A stretch of DNA of 64,000 nucleotides. Origin: Anaerohalosphaeraceae bacterium (GTDB taxonomy: Bacteria > Planctomycetota > Phycisphaerae > Sedimentisphaerales > Anaerohalosphaeraceae). The notes beneath the pieces were generated by a model. It was not told the DNA's origin and ran no database searches. It saw only the letters and a list, made by a program, of their open reading frames with translations. Below, in pieces: positions 25,618 through 33,964 of the stretch. The stretch lies in NCBI GenBank assembly GCA_035378985.1, contig DAOSUR010000008.1, positions 75,107-139,106 of the forward strand, read 5' to 3'. The translations under genes were made by a program, and so were the position numbers. Every line of letters begins with the position of its first letter. Within the stretch, counting starts at the first letter, position 1.

Positions 25618-26646
25618 ATGAAAGAAAAATTAGACGTTCTTTTTGGGCTCGTGCTGGGCGGCCTCATGGCCGCGGCGGCGGTGTGGGTGCACCGGCAATA
25701 CAAGCCGCCTGCGGTCGAAAACAGCGGATTTCATCTGATGATGGGGACAGTGGTGCAGGTGACGGCTGTGGCCGACGACCCGGCAGCCGCACGCAGGGCC
25801 ATTCAGGCCGCCTTTGACGTCCTCGAAAACGTCCAGCGGACAATGAATGACCGCGACCCGAATTCTGAACTGTCCCAGATAAACCAAACAGCATTCGAAC
25901 AGGAAGTGCAGGTCAGTCCGGACCTGTTTGCCGTGCTGTGTGCGGCCCGGCAATACAGTCAGCTGACCAACGGGGCTTTTGACAGTACGGTCGGACCGCT
26001 CGTGGCCCTGTGGCGGCGGATGGAAAAAACAGGAATCGAACCGACGCCGGAAGAGATTCAAGAGGCTCGAAAGCGGGTGGGGTATGAAAAAGTGATTTTG
26101 AATCCGGCGCAGCAGACCGTGCGGTTTGAGGCGGAGGGAATGCGGCTGGATTTGGGCGGAATTGCCAAGGGCTATGCCGTTGATGCGGCCATCGGGGCGA
26201 TGAAAGAACTGGGGATTCGAGGCGGGATGGTCGATGTCGGAGGAAATATCCGCTGTTTTGGAACGCCTCCGCCGCCCGCCAAACACTGGACTATCGGCCT
26301 TCAGAACCCCCGAGCCGAGGCCCTCAGCGCCAAGATTCGGCTGGACGAGCTGGCCGTCGCCACCAGCGGAGATTATCGCCGGTTCGTCGAGAAAGGCGGG
26401 AAACGATTCAGCCATATCCTCAATCCGGCTACCGGCGAGTCGGCCGCCGAGTTAATCAGTGTGACGATTCTGGCCCCCAGCGCGATGGAGGCCGACGCCT
26501 TATCAACCGCTGTGAGTGTGCTGGGCCGGGAAAAAGGGCTGGCATTAATTGAATCGCTGCCGGAAGCGGAGGCGATTGTGATTGCTGCCGACGAACCCGA
26601 GGAGCTGATTTTCACCTCCGGCGCCGCCGCTTATCTCCTGAAATAA
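25618..26646 (+). CDS. apbE: FAD:protein FMN transferase (ApbE)
   Basis: ApbE joins FMN to Thr of target flavoproteins such as NqrB/RnfG-type subunits. The 342-residue protein starts with a single hydrophobic segment (about 9-20), so it acts outside the cytoplasm or at the membrane face. Motifs are MMGTVVQV, FDSTVGPLVALWRR, LDLGGIAKGYAVDAA, GGMVDVGGNIR and the late ATGESAAELISVTI with AMEADALSTA. The ATG at 25618 lies nine bases after an alternative TTG; neither has a strong ribosome site. Target flavoproteins are not in this window. A terminator about 120 bases downstream may end its transcript. Confidence 0.92.
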   Translation: MKEKLDVLFGLVLGGLMAAAAVWVHRQYKPPAVENSGFHLMMGTVVQVTAVADDPAAARRAIQAAFDVLENVQRTMNDRDPNSELSQINQTAFEQEVQVSPDLFAVLCAARQYSQLTNGAFDSTVGPLVALWRRMEKTGIEPTPEEIQEARKRVGYEKVILNPAQQTVRFEAEGMRLDLGGIAKGYAVDAAIGAMKELGIRGGMVDVGGNIRCFGTPPPPAKHWTIGLQNPRAEALSAKIRLDELAVATSGDYRRFVEKGGKRFSHILNPATGESAAELISVTILAPSAMEADALSTAVSVLGREKGLALIESLPEAEAIVIAADEPEELIFTSGAAAYLLK

Positions 26647-26767
26647 ATGCGAATGTCCTGAATTTAAAAAATTTCTATTTTTCCTATCAATGACGGCCGG
26701 GGGTTGGGCGGACTATTTATAAAAGGACACCAAAATCAGTGCCTGCCGCTTCTATACGCAGGCCTAT

Positions 26768-26808
26768 AAAATCAGGGGCTGATGGGGTCGGAGCCCCTGA
26801 TTTTTTTG
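26768..26808 (+). terminator. Terminator downstream of apbE
   Basis: ATCAGGGGCT (26771-26780) and AGCCCCTGAT (26792-26801) form a perfect ten-pair stem, extended by A/T pairs, then TTTTTTTG. Just before it, GCCTGC and GCAGGC form another small hairpin (about 26742-26763), so the 3' end is double-stemmed. Confidence 0.8.
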
Positions 26809-26831
26809 TTTTTAGGGGATGCTTCAAACAG

Positions 26832-26870
26832 AAAAAACGCCGGGGGGCGGTGGTCTTTCCCCGGCGTTTT
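26832..26870 (-). terminator. Terminator of the 31-residue gene
   Basis: AAAACGCCGGGG and CCCCGGCGTTTT (26834-26845 with 26859-26870) form a perfect twelve-pair stem; on minus it is followed by six U. It lies 35 bases after the stop of the small gene at 26905 and faces the apbE terminator. Confidence 0.85.
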
Positions 26871-26904
26871 CGAATTAAGTCCTTTCAAAGATTGGTTTTA
26901 CGGT

Positions 26905-27000
26905 TCAGCACAACGCAATGTACGCGGCGACAGCCAGAATCAGGATGCGCTTCTTGCCGGCAAAGAACGGGTGCCAAATCTTCTCATAAAACCGTGTCAT
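26905..27000 (-). CDS. 31-residue membrane peptide, isolated gene
   Basis: The frame encodes MTRFYEKIWHPFF, a basic GKKR stretch and the hydrophobic tail ILILAVAAYIALC, so it looks like a small single-span membrane peptide. AAGGGG lies seven bases before the ATG. The unit has its own promoter (27069-27097) and a strong terminator 35 bases downstream, which is the main support since the frame is short. I know no family. It could be a small regulator of a membrane complex or a toxin-like peptide; no antisense RNA is evident. Confidence 0.55.
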   Translation of the reverse strand: MTRFYEKIWHPFFAGKKRILILAVAAYIALC

Positions 27001-27068
27001 TTTTGAACCCCTTCACAAGAGTCTTCATTCCCCCATGACCGAAGCCATGACTGTTTTCTACTATGCTT

Positions 27069-27097
27069 AGTATATCCAAAAAGGGGGCGGAATACAA
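27069..27097 (-). promoter_or_regulatory. Promoter of the 31-residue gene
   Basis: On minus, TTGTAT (27097-27092), 17 bases and TATACT (27074-27069). The leader to the ATG at 27000 is about 60 bases. Confidence 0.5.
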
Positions 27098-27199
27098 CAA
27101 AAACGACGGCTATGTTTTGTATCTTCTTGACTACAATATATTTACAAAAAAACAGGGCCGTGTTTTTTTGGAGATTTTCCTCCGAGACGCTTCGGGCAT

Positions 27200-28357
27200 T
27201 TATTGACTCCACCGCCGATAGGCCTCATTGGCACAAAACTCAGCAAATCGCTCTAACTCGACAAAATCGGCCCTTTTAATCACCTTCTCAACTAACTCAT
27301 TGTATTTGCGATTCTTATGCTGAAACTGAAGCTGGGATTCGAGGATATTCTGGACTTCATCGAACGATTTGGAGACCGGGGGCGTTAGAGAGACCAATTT
27401 TACAAGAAAGAGCCGGCCTTCTTCTTCAAACGGCCCCTTTACCTCATTCACAGTCAGAGTTTCCGCAATTTTCTCTATTTTGTCATACGGACGGGCCAGA
27501 GAATCCGTCCCCATCGTCACAGGGGCCCACAGCCCGCCTGCAGAGGCCAAGGGGTCGTGGGAAAACTGTTTGGCCAGCTCCCCGAAATCAGCGCCCTGCT
27601 GAAGTTTGCTGAGAATCTCCTGGGCGATGCGGCGGGCGGCCTGTTCGGGGGTTTCGCCTTCCTGAATCTGTTCGGAGGTCAGTTTCGAAGGCACCAGCTC
27701 GATCAGCTGAAACTGCAGCCGCCCGGGGCGGGAAAACTGCTCGTTTTTGACCTGTTCATAATAATCCAGCAGTTCCCGGCGGGTGAATTTCTTTTCTTCC
27801 ATCACTGTGGCGGAGATAAACGAATGGGTCATGATGAGTTTCTTGTTGTACTCCTGAAAGGAGCGCCAGTCCATTCCCATCCGTTTGAGTTCCTGTTCGG
27901 CCAGTGCGACGTTATTGTCGTAATCGGCAATGAAGCGTTCGATTTCCTTCTTGACGGCGGCCTCCAGCTGCTCGTCGATGTTTTCGGGGGCGTTTTTGCG
28001 GGCCTCTTCATAGAGAAGCAGGTCGGCGACTTTGGAGCGGATGACGCTTCGAAGCAGGGGCATAGCCTGGGCTTCATAGGCGGCCAGATTGCCGCGTTTG
28101 GCCAGCGGAGTCAGGGTCTCCTGAAGCTGAGGCACGGAGAGAATCTCTTCCGATGTGAGCGTATTGGAGCCGACCTTTAACACCATCCCGCCGGTAGGGG
28201 CAGGCAGATTGTAGCGATTGGCCAGCGGGATATTGAGCATTTGCTCCTGCGTAAACTTTCCCTGCGGGATTTTGGAGCCGCAGCCGAGCGCAAACAGAAA
28301 CAGTCCTGCCGCATACAGCCCCATCAGTCCCCTGCCTGTTCGAACGGTTTGCTCCAT
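27200..28357 (-). CDS. Parvulin-type peptidylprolyl isomerase lipoprotein
   Basis: The 385-residue protein starts MEQTVRTG with a lipoprotein signal (LYAAGLFLFALGC, cysteine at about 26). A helical SurA-like segment follows (about 75-220). The parvulin domain lies at about 235-340, recognisable by SKLQQGADFGELAKQFS and DPLASAGGLWAPVTMG. Such proteins help fold exported or outer-membrane proteins. The ATG at 28357 has AGGAGA upstream. It is divergent from the GH127 gene, 162 bases away, and shows no operon partner. Confidence 0.85.
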   Translation of the reverse strand: MEQTVRTGRGLMGLYAAGLFLFALGCGSKIPQGKFTQEQMLNIPLANRYNLPAPTGGMVLKVGSNTLTSEEILSVPQLQETLTPLAKRGNLAAYEAQAMPLLRSVIRSKVADLLLYEEARKNAPENIDEQLEAAVKKEIERFIADYDNNVALAEQELKRMGMDWRSFQEYNKKLIMTHSFISATVMEEKKFTRRELLDYYEQVKNEQFSRPGRLQFQLIELVPSKLTSEQIQEGETPEQAARRIAQEILSKLQQGADFGELAKQFSHDPLASAGGLWAPVTMGTDSLARPYDKIEKIAETLTVNEVKGPFEEEGRLFLVKLVSLTPPVSKSFDEVQNILESQLQFQHKNRKYNELVEKVIKRADFVELERFAEFCANEAYRRWSQ

Positions 28358-28519
28358 AAAACATCTCCTGAAACAATCCTTTTTCCGCCGGAGATTATAG
28401 CGGACGTACCGCTGGGGCAAAAGAAAAAACCCTATCCTGCTCGACGATTGACCCGCCAGAGGGCGTCGAGTATCATCGGACAAAAACGAGAACCTGAAAC
28501 GAGCTTGCTGGAGGTCTCT

Positions 28520-30517
28520 ATGAAGCGCCCGGGTCCGAATCGGAATGTCTGCGCTGTTCTTTGTTCTGTGCTGTTTTGTTTGTCAAATCCGCTGCTTTGG
28601 GCCGGGGCGGATTATCCGTATCAGCCGGTGCCGTTTACGCAGGTGCGGTTTACGGACCGATTCTGGCAGCCGCGGATCGAAACTAATCGGACGGTGACGA
28701 TTCCGTTTGCCTTCGAGATGTGTGAAAAGACGCACCGCATCGACAATTTTAAGATTGCCGGCAAACTGATGGAAGGCCGCTGGGAAGGAGAATTCGGGTT
28801 TAACGACACCGACCCCTACAAAATCATTGAAGGGGCCTCGTACGGGCTGATGGTCAAGCCGGACCCGAAGATGGAGGCATATCTGGATCAGTTAATCGGG
28901 TATATCGCCGCCGCCCAGGAGCCGGACGGCTATCTGTACACGGCCTATACGGCCAATGCCCGCGAAGGCGGCAAACGCCAAATCACCTGCTGCTACGACA
29001 AGGAGCGCTGGGACAATCTGCCCGCCAGCCACGAGCTGTACAATGCCGGGCATATGTACGAAGCGGCCGTAGCGCATTATCTGGCCACCGGCAAGCGGAC
29101 CTTTCTGGATATCGCCGTCAAAAACGCCGATCTGATTTGTGAAACGTTCGGGCCGGGCAAACACGAGGGCGTCCCCGGCCATCAGGAGATTGAAATCGGA
29201 CTGGTGAAACTGTATCGGGTCACCGGCGATGAAAAATACCTCCGCCAGGCCCGGTGGTTCCTCAATCAGCGGGGACGAACCGGACACAAAGACGCCTATA
29301 TGCAGTCGCATATCCCGGTGGTGGAGCAGACCGAGGCGGTCGGACATGCCGTGCGGGCCGGCTATATGTACAGCGGGATGGCGGACGCGGCGGCCCTGAC
29401 CGGCGATGCGGACTTTATCCGGGCGATTCATACCCTCTGGGACAACGTGGCCAACCGAAAACTGTATGTGACCGGCGGCATCGGAGCGCGCCATCAGGGA
29501 GAGGCCTTCGGAAACGATTATGAACTGCCCAACGCCAGCGCCTACTGCGAGACCTGCGCCAACATCGCCAATGTCTATTGGAACCATCGAATGTTTCTGC
29601 TGGACGGCGAATCCAAATATATCGATGTGATGGAGCGGGCCCTGTACAACAGCGTCATTTCAGGCGTATCGCTGGACGGCAAGCGGTTCTTTTATCCCAA
29701 TCCGCTGGAGTCGGCGGGCAATTACGAGCGAAGCGAATGGTTCGGCTGCGCCTGCTGTCCGGGCAATATCACGCGGTTTCTGGCCTCCGTTTCGGGGTAT
29801 GCGTATGCCGTGCGAGGCAAAGCAGTGTATGTGAACCTGTTCGGCCAGTCGGAGGCCCGGCTCAAACCCGACGGCGGAACTGTGCGAATCCTGCAGGAGA
29901 CGGATTTTCCGTGGGACGGCAAGGTACTCCTGCAGATTCTGCCGGAATCGGACAATCTGCCGATGGTGCTGAAGATACGAATACCTGACTGGGCGACGGA
30001 TGTTTTTTCTTCTTCAGCGCTGTACGCGTTTACAAAACCGCTGGAACGGCCGGCGGCGATTGCCGTCAATGGACAGCCCATCGAGCCGGAAATCCAGAAA
30101 GGATATGCCGTTATCGACCGGCTCTGGAAGGCGGGCGATACGGTGATGCTGGATTTGCCGATGCCCGTGCGGCGAATTACCTGTGATGAGCGGGTCAAGG
30201 ACAACATCGGCAAGACGGCCTTTCAGCGCGGACCGCTGGTGTACTGTCTGGAGTGGCCGGATGTGGAAGGCGGGCAGGTGCTGAGTGTGATGGTTGAAAA
30301 GGATGCGCCGCTGGAGGCGGTGTATCGGGCGGACCTGCTGGGCGGGCTGGTGGTCCTGCGGGGCACGGCGGCGGAAATCGGCCGAGGCGAGGACGGCCAA
30401 ATCCGCCGAACGCCGCGGAAGTTCGAGGCGATTCCATACTATGCCTGGGCATATCGCGGCAAAGGGCCGATGGCGGTGTGGATTCCGTATACGGAAACCG
30501 CTGTGGGACAGAAATAA
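28520..30517 (+). CDS. Secreted GH127 beta-L-arabinofuranosidase-like enzyme
   Basis: The 665-residue protein has a signal peptide (VCAVLCSVLFCLSNPLLWA) and the DUF1680/GH127 (alpha/alpha)6 domain. The zinc- and thiol-based active site known from HypBA1 is visible: AYCETCAN supplies Glu and Cys, and FGCACCPGN supplies the paired cysteines, the first being the nucleophile. GH127 members release beta-L-arabinofuranose from plant glycans and glycoproteins. GGAGG lies five bases before the ATG at 28520; an upstream frame is not supported. Its stop overlaps the start of the next gene in TAATG, indicating translational coupling. Confidence 0.9.
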   Translation: MKRPGPNRNVCAVLCSVLFCLSNPLLWAGADYPYQPVPFTQVRFTDRFWQPRIETNRTVTIPFAFEMCEKTHRIDNFKIAGKLMEGRWEGEFGFNDTDPYKIIEGASYGLMVKPDPKMEAYLDQLIGYIAAAQEPDGYLYTAYTANAREGGKRQITCCYDKERWDNLPASHELYNAGHMYEAAVAHYLATGKRTFLDIAVKNADLICETFGPGKHEGVPGHQEIEIGLVKLYRVTGDEKYLRQARWFLNQRGRTGHKDAYMQSHIPVVEQTEAVGHAVRAGYMYSGMADAAALTGDADFIRAIHTLWDNVANRKLYVTGGIGARHQGEAFGNDYELPNASAYCETCANIANVYWNHRMFLLDGESKYIDVMERALYNSVISGVSLDGKRFFYPNPLESAGNYERSEWFGCACCPGNITRFLASVSGYAYAVRGKAVYVNLFGQSEARLKPDGGTVRILQETDFPWDGKVLLQILPESDNLPMVLKIRIPDWATDVFSSSALYAFTKPLERPAAIAVNGQPIEPEIQKGYAVIDRLWKAGDTVMLDLPMPVRRITCDERVKDNIGKTAFQRGPLVYCLEWPDVEGGQVLSVMVEKDAPLEAVYRADLLGGLVVLRGTAAEIGRGEDGQIRRTPRKFEAIPYYAWAYRGKGPMAVWIPYTETAVGQK

Positions 30518-31050
30518 TGGAGACAAACAAATCAGCCGGCTCCGAACCCTGGGAAGAAGTTTTTATGCCGCTGTTCGAAGAGCGGCAGCGGTTTGGACTC
30601 CTGCTGCAGGTGCCTCTGTGGGCAGGAATTGCCGTTTTTGGAGGGGTCATTCTCTTCCTGCAGTTCAAGGGGGCCCTGTCAGGAGCTTTAAGAGGGCTCC
30701 TGTGGCTTTGCTGGGCATTGACGGCCGCGGTGGATGGGCTCCTTGCTTCGGGGGGAATGCTCACCCGCGTAAGAAAGGAGGGCATAGAGGTTGTATGCCT
30801 GCCGCTGACGTTTTTGCGAAAGCGAATCGCCTGGAAGGAGATTGAGCGGCTGTATGCCCGCAGCTATTCGCCGATTCTCGAATACGGCGGCTGGGGGATT
30901 CGATATGGGCAAGCCGGCACGGCGTATAACATCCGCGGCAATCAGGGAATCCAGCTGGAACTGAAAAACGGCAAAAGGATACTCATCGGCACGCAGCAGC
31001 CGCAGGAATTTCTGGATGCCGTCCGCTCTGCCGCCCCGGAGAAAATCTGA
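30517..31050 (+). CDS. Membrane protein with two spans and PH-like tail
   Basis: The 177-residue protein has two predicted membrane spans (about 32-50 and 58-75) and a C-terminal soluble part with beta-rich sequence such as IRYGQAGTAYNIRGNQGIQ and LKNGKRILIGTQQPQEFLDAV. This resembles bacterial PH-like membrane proteins of the DUF6141 kind, though I hold the family name loosely. The start ATG overlaps the GH127 stop (TAATG), so both should be made together. Its role is unknown. Confidence 0.65.
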   Translation: METNKSAGSEPWEEVFMPLFEERQRFGLLLQVPLWAGIAVFGGVILFLQFKGALSGALRGLLWLCWALTAAVDGLLASGGMLTRVRKEGIEVVCLPLTFLRKRIAWKEIERLYARSYSPILEYGGWGIRYGQAGTAYNIRGNQGIQLELKNGKRILIGTQQPQEFLDAVRSAAPEKI

Positions 31051-31384
31051 CGTCTCTCTAACGACAGTTATCTGTTAACAGTTATCAGTTGTAGTTGTCC
31101 GTGATTGGTCGGGAAGCGGAAAGAGCCGGCTGCCGGAGCCCGGCCACGGGCTGCTTTTCGAAAGGATGGATTCCCGCCTGCGCGGGAATGACAGAAATCT
31201 GCGAGAGAATGACAAAGCAGGAATGGACGTTTCAGGAAAAAACGGCTCTGTCGGAGGTATAGAAGGAGAAATTTGATTTTCACTCAATTTTTGTGCAGGC
31301 GGATTTTCACGGGTTATTTTGTTGAGGGGGGCGGCAGGGGCGGGTAGAATGAGAGGCAAACTCTTCAGAAAGGAGTGTGAGCCG
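31051..31384. repeat. Intergenic stretch with repeat-like elements
   Basis: No gene is seen in these 334 bases. They hold a perfect 8-bp palindrome, ATTCCCGC-ctgc-GCGGGAAT (31170-31189), similar to the dispersed ATTCCC...GGGAAT elements of many genomes. Near 31068-31095 is a segment of AACTGATAACTG type (minus strand). A CCGGCAGCCGGC-type sequence lies between. A similar combination appears at 46400-46460 in the opposite orientation, so this may be a family of intergenic repeats. Confidence 0.45.
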
Positions 31385-32149
31385 ATGGAAAAGAAATACA
31401 AACTGGCAGCCTCGGAGATTCAGTCCTTAGTGCCCGATTTGGGGTTCGGCTTTGTTTCGGACAAGATTGCCGTGGACGGCCACCGCGTTCAGTGCATGGT
31501 GCGGGAAGAACCTGATGAGGAGGCCGACAGCGGCTGGCGGTTTCTGGGAGGCGGAGAGACCGAGGAATATCTGGACGAACCGGAGCACATTTCGCTGCTG
31601 GATATCAATACAATAGCCAATTATGACCCGGAGATTATCCCCTTTTTGATGTATCCGCCGGGGACGCAGATTGAGCGAAACGCTGCCGGCCGGCTGGAAG
31701 TGACCAGTCCGGATACGGAAGAGCCGGAAATCATCCTGCTGCCGCCGGTGGTCGCCGGAACGGTGCTGGTGCCGCAGTGCTGGCGGTTTGACATCAGCGG
31801 ACGGATGTTTCGGCGGATTGACGGCGGCAGTCTGGTGCTCTGGCGGCCGGGGCTGACCATCTGGATGGATGTCTATACCGCCAACAATCAGTCGATTGAA
31901 GAGCGGGTCAACGGAATCCTTTCCATCAAGAGTGAAAAAGCGGCCGACCTGCAGCGGCGCGACGAAGAGGGCATGGTCAAACTGCGGTATTCGCTGACGG
32001 AAACCGTGGCCGACAAGGAACTGCACGGCGTCTATCTGTTCGGCTTTACCCCCGAGGAGGAACTGCATCTGGCGGTGTACTATACCTCAGAGGCGGACCG
32101 ACGGGAAATCGAGAAAATCTGGGAGACCCTGGGGGTTGTGAAAACGTAA
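31385..32149 (+). CDS. DUF2185-domain protein with C-terminal extension
   Basis: Residues about 35-110 match DUF2185 (an Imm33-related domain): CMVREEPDEEADSGWRFLGG, then EEYLDEPEHISLLDINTIAN and YDPEIIPFL. The remaining 145 residues carry no domain I recognise; they are rich in beta-type segments such as LLPPVVAGTVLVPQCWRFD. Domain relatives are found as immunity proteins against polymorphic toxins and also as stand-alone proteins. No toxin gene is adjacent here. AAGGAG precedes the ATG at 31385. Confidence 0.7.
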   Translation: MEKKYKLAASEIQSLVPDLGFGFVSDKIAVDGHRVQCMVREEPDEEADSGWRFLGGGETEEYLDEPEHISLLDINTIANYDPEIIPFLMYPPGTQIERNAAGRLEVTSPDTEEPEIILLPPVVAGTVLVPQCWRFDISGRMFRRIDGGSLVLWRPGLTIWMDVYTANNQSIEERVNGILSIKSEKAADLQRRDEEGMVKLRYSLTETVADKELHGVYLFGFTPEEELHLAVYYTSEADRREIEKIWETLGVVKT

Positions 32150-32283
32150 AAAAGAAATTTCCCCGCAAAGAGTCAAACGAAGAGGACGGGAAAAAGAGAC
32201 GAAATCCGTAAAGACAATACTTTGGTGTTTCTTTGTCCTTCCTGCGGGAAATTGGAAGAAGATAAAAGGGTTTTTAGGAACGG

Positions 32284-33549
32284 ATGCCTTCGAAATCGAT
32301 TCTTTCAAGCGGAGTTTTTACCGGGATTTTGCTGGGTTCGGCGGTAATTGGAGGACTGCTGGGCTGGTTCGGCGGACATCGCGCGGAGGTGCTCAAGCCG
32401 CTGGGGGATATTTTTCTGAATCTGCTGTACTGTGCGGCGGTGCCGCTGGTGTTTTTTTCGCTCAGTTCGGCGGCGGCGGGCGCCGGCGAAACAAAACGGC
32501 TGGGGCGGATGGCCGTTCTGATGCTGGTTGTGTTTGCCGGAACGGGGATAATTGCATCCTGCCTGATGATTGGGGCGGTTAAACTGTTCAATCCGGTGGG
32601 GGGCCTGACCCTGTCGGCTGCGCCATCGAATGCGGGCGAATCGGTCCGGCTGGGGCAGACGCTGGCCGAGACGCTGACGGTTCCCAACTTTTCGAATCTG
32701 TTTGACCGGGAACATATGGCGGCCCTGATTGTGTTTTCGATTCTGACGGGGCTGGCGGCGCAGGCAGCGGGCAGCAAGGGCCGGGCCTTTCGGGCGTTCC
32801 TGAACTCCGGAGCCGCCGTGATGGGTCGGCTGATTCGGCTGATTATGGGCTATGCACCAATCGGGCTGGCGGCGTATTTTGCCTATCTGGTCGGGGTGTT
32901 CGGTCCGCAGCTGGCGGGCACCTACGGACGGGCGGTGCTGGTCTATTATCCGCTGGCGTTTTTGTATTTTGTTGCCGGTTTTTCGGTATACGCCTATTGG
33001 GCGGGCGGAAGAGAGGGGCTCGGGCGGTTCTGGAAGCACATCTGGCCCGCCTCGCTGACGGCGCTGGGCACCGGCAGCAGTCTGGCAGCCCTGCCGGCCA
33101 ATCTGGAGGCAGCCGGACGCATTGGAATCCCGGACGATATCCGCCGTTTTGTGCTGCCGCTGGGGGCGACGATTCATATGGACGGCACATGTTTGGCGGC
33201 GATTCTGAAGATTGCAATTTTGTTTGCCCTGTTCGGGCGGGAGTTTTCCGGGCCGGAGGTGCTGGCCGGAGCGGTGGGTGCGGCCCTGCTGGCGGGGATG
33301 GTGATGAGCGGCATCCCGGGCGGCGGCTTTCTGGGGGAAATGATTCTTGTATCGCTGTATGGGTTCGGGCCGGAGGCCCTGCCGGTAATTGCCCTGCTGG
33401 GCACGCTGGTGGACCCGCCGGCGACGATGGTCAATTCGAGCGGCGATACGGCGGCGGCGATGCTCATCGCCCGGCTGCTGGAAGGCAGAAACTGGCTGGA
33501 CAGCGGCGCCGCCCGCCAAGCCCCGGACGCCAGAAACGGCTACGGCTGA
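32284..33549 (+). CDS. Dicarboxylate/amino acid:cation symporter (DAACS family)
   Basis: The 421-residue protein has about eight to ten hydrophobic segments and the family's transport-core signatures. The serine-rich hairpin is replaced by TGSSLAALPANLEAA, NPVGG is near residue 100, GATIHMDGTC is the ion/substrate motif (NMDGT-like), and SGIPGGGFLGEMI and PPATMVNSSGDTAAAML lie in the last third. These transporters use Na+ or H+ to take up glutamate, aspartate or C4-dicarboxylates. The stop overlaps the end of the convergent DUF134 gene by ten bases. Confidence 0.9.
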   Translation: MPSKSILSSGVFTGILLGSAVIGGLLGWFGGHRAEVLKPLGDIFLNLLYCAAVPLVFFSLSSAAAGAGETKRLGRMAVLMLVVFAGTGIIASCLMIGAVKLFNPVGGLTLSAAPSNAGESVRLGQTLAETLTVPNFSNLFDREHMAALIVFSILTGLAAQAAGSKGRAFRAFLNSGAAVMGRLIRLIMGYAPIGLAAYFAYLVGVFGPQLAGTYGRAVLVYYPLAFLYFVAGFSVYAYWAGGREGLGRFWKHIWPASLTALGTGSSLAALPANLEAAGRIGIPDDIRRFVLPLGATIHMDGTCLAAILKIAILFALFGREFSGPEVLAGAVGAALLAGMVMSGIPGGGFLGEMILVSLYGFGPEALPVIALLGTLVDPPATMVNSSGDTAAAMLIARLLEGRNWLDSGAARQAPDARNGYG

Positions 33550-33956
33550 TGCCAATGCCGACCTCGGCGTCCGCAGGGACGATGCGGTTCCGGATGAACC
33601 GATTCGTCCGGACCCTGAACAGCACGAGGCGGAGCAGACGGACCCGCCGGAGGAAAAGTCGGTGCCGTAAACTCCACGCATCCCCCCTGGATCAGCAGGG
33701 CCTTGCCGCTGACAAGGGCATCCGCAATTTTGCGGCGGGCGGATTCGAGAATGCGTCCAAAGGTCTGCCGCGAAACATTCATCCGCTCAGCGGCCTGTTC
33801 GTGATAGAGCCCTTCTTTGTCGGCCAGACGAACGGCCTCCCATTCGTCTTCGGTCAGGATAACCTGTTCGAGCATCGAGGCGGGAATGCCCTGCGGTTTA
33901 TAAAACCGACAAACCGGCAGGCCGCTGATGCGTCTGCAAAACGGCGGGCGAGGCAT
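33540..33956 (-). CDS. DUF134 helix-turn-helix protein
   Basis: The 138-residue protein starts MPRPPFCRRI and has the family pattern: CRFYKPQGIP, then a sigma-like helix-turn-helix (LTEDEWEAVRLADKEGLYHE, AAERMNVSRQTFGRILESARRKIADAL). DUF134 proteins are predicted DNA-binding and nearly always sit with Mrp/NifX-type genes. The last 40 residues are Pro-rich and not conserved. It is the final gene of the seven-gene operon beginning at 38507, eight bases after the Mrp gene. Confidence 0.88.
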   Translation of the reverse strand: MPRPPFCRRISGLPVCRFYKPQGIPASMLEQVILTEDEWEAVRLADKEGLYHEQAAERMNVSRQTFGRILESARRKIADALVSGKALLIQGGCVEFTAPTFPPAGPSAPPRAVQGPDESVHPEPHRPCGRRGRHWHQP

Positions 33957-33964
33957 AAAGACTC

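Noticed and set aside
26768..26870. Two adjacent hairpins considered as a CRISPR-like or attachment-site structure
   Set aside because: Each is a terminator with a T run facing opposite directions; there is no repeat-spacer periodicity.
32305..33681. Minus-strand open frame of 458 codons
   Set aside because: It is antisense to the symporter, with Arg/Gln/Pro-rich shadow composition.
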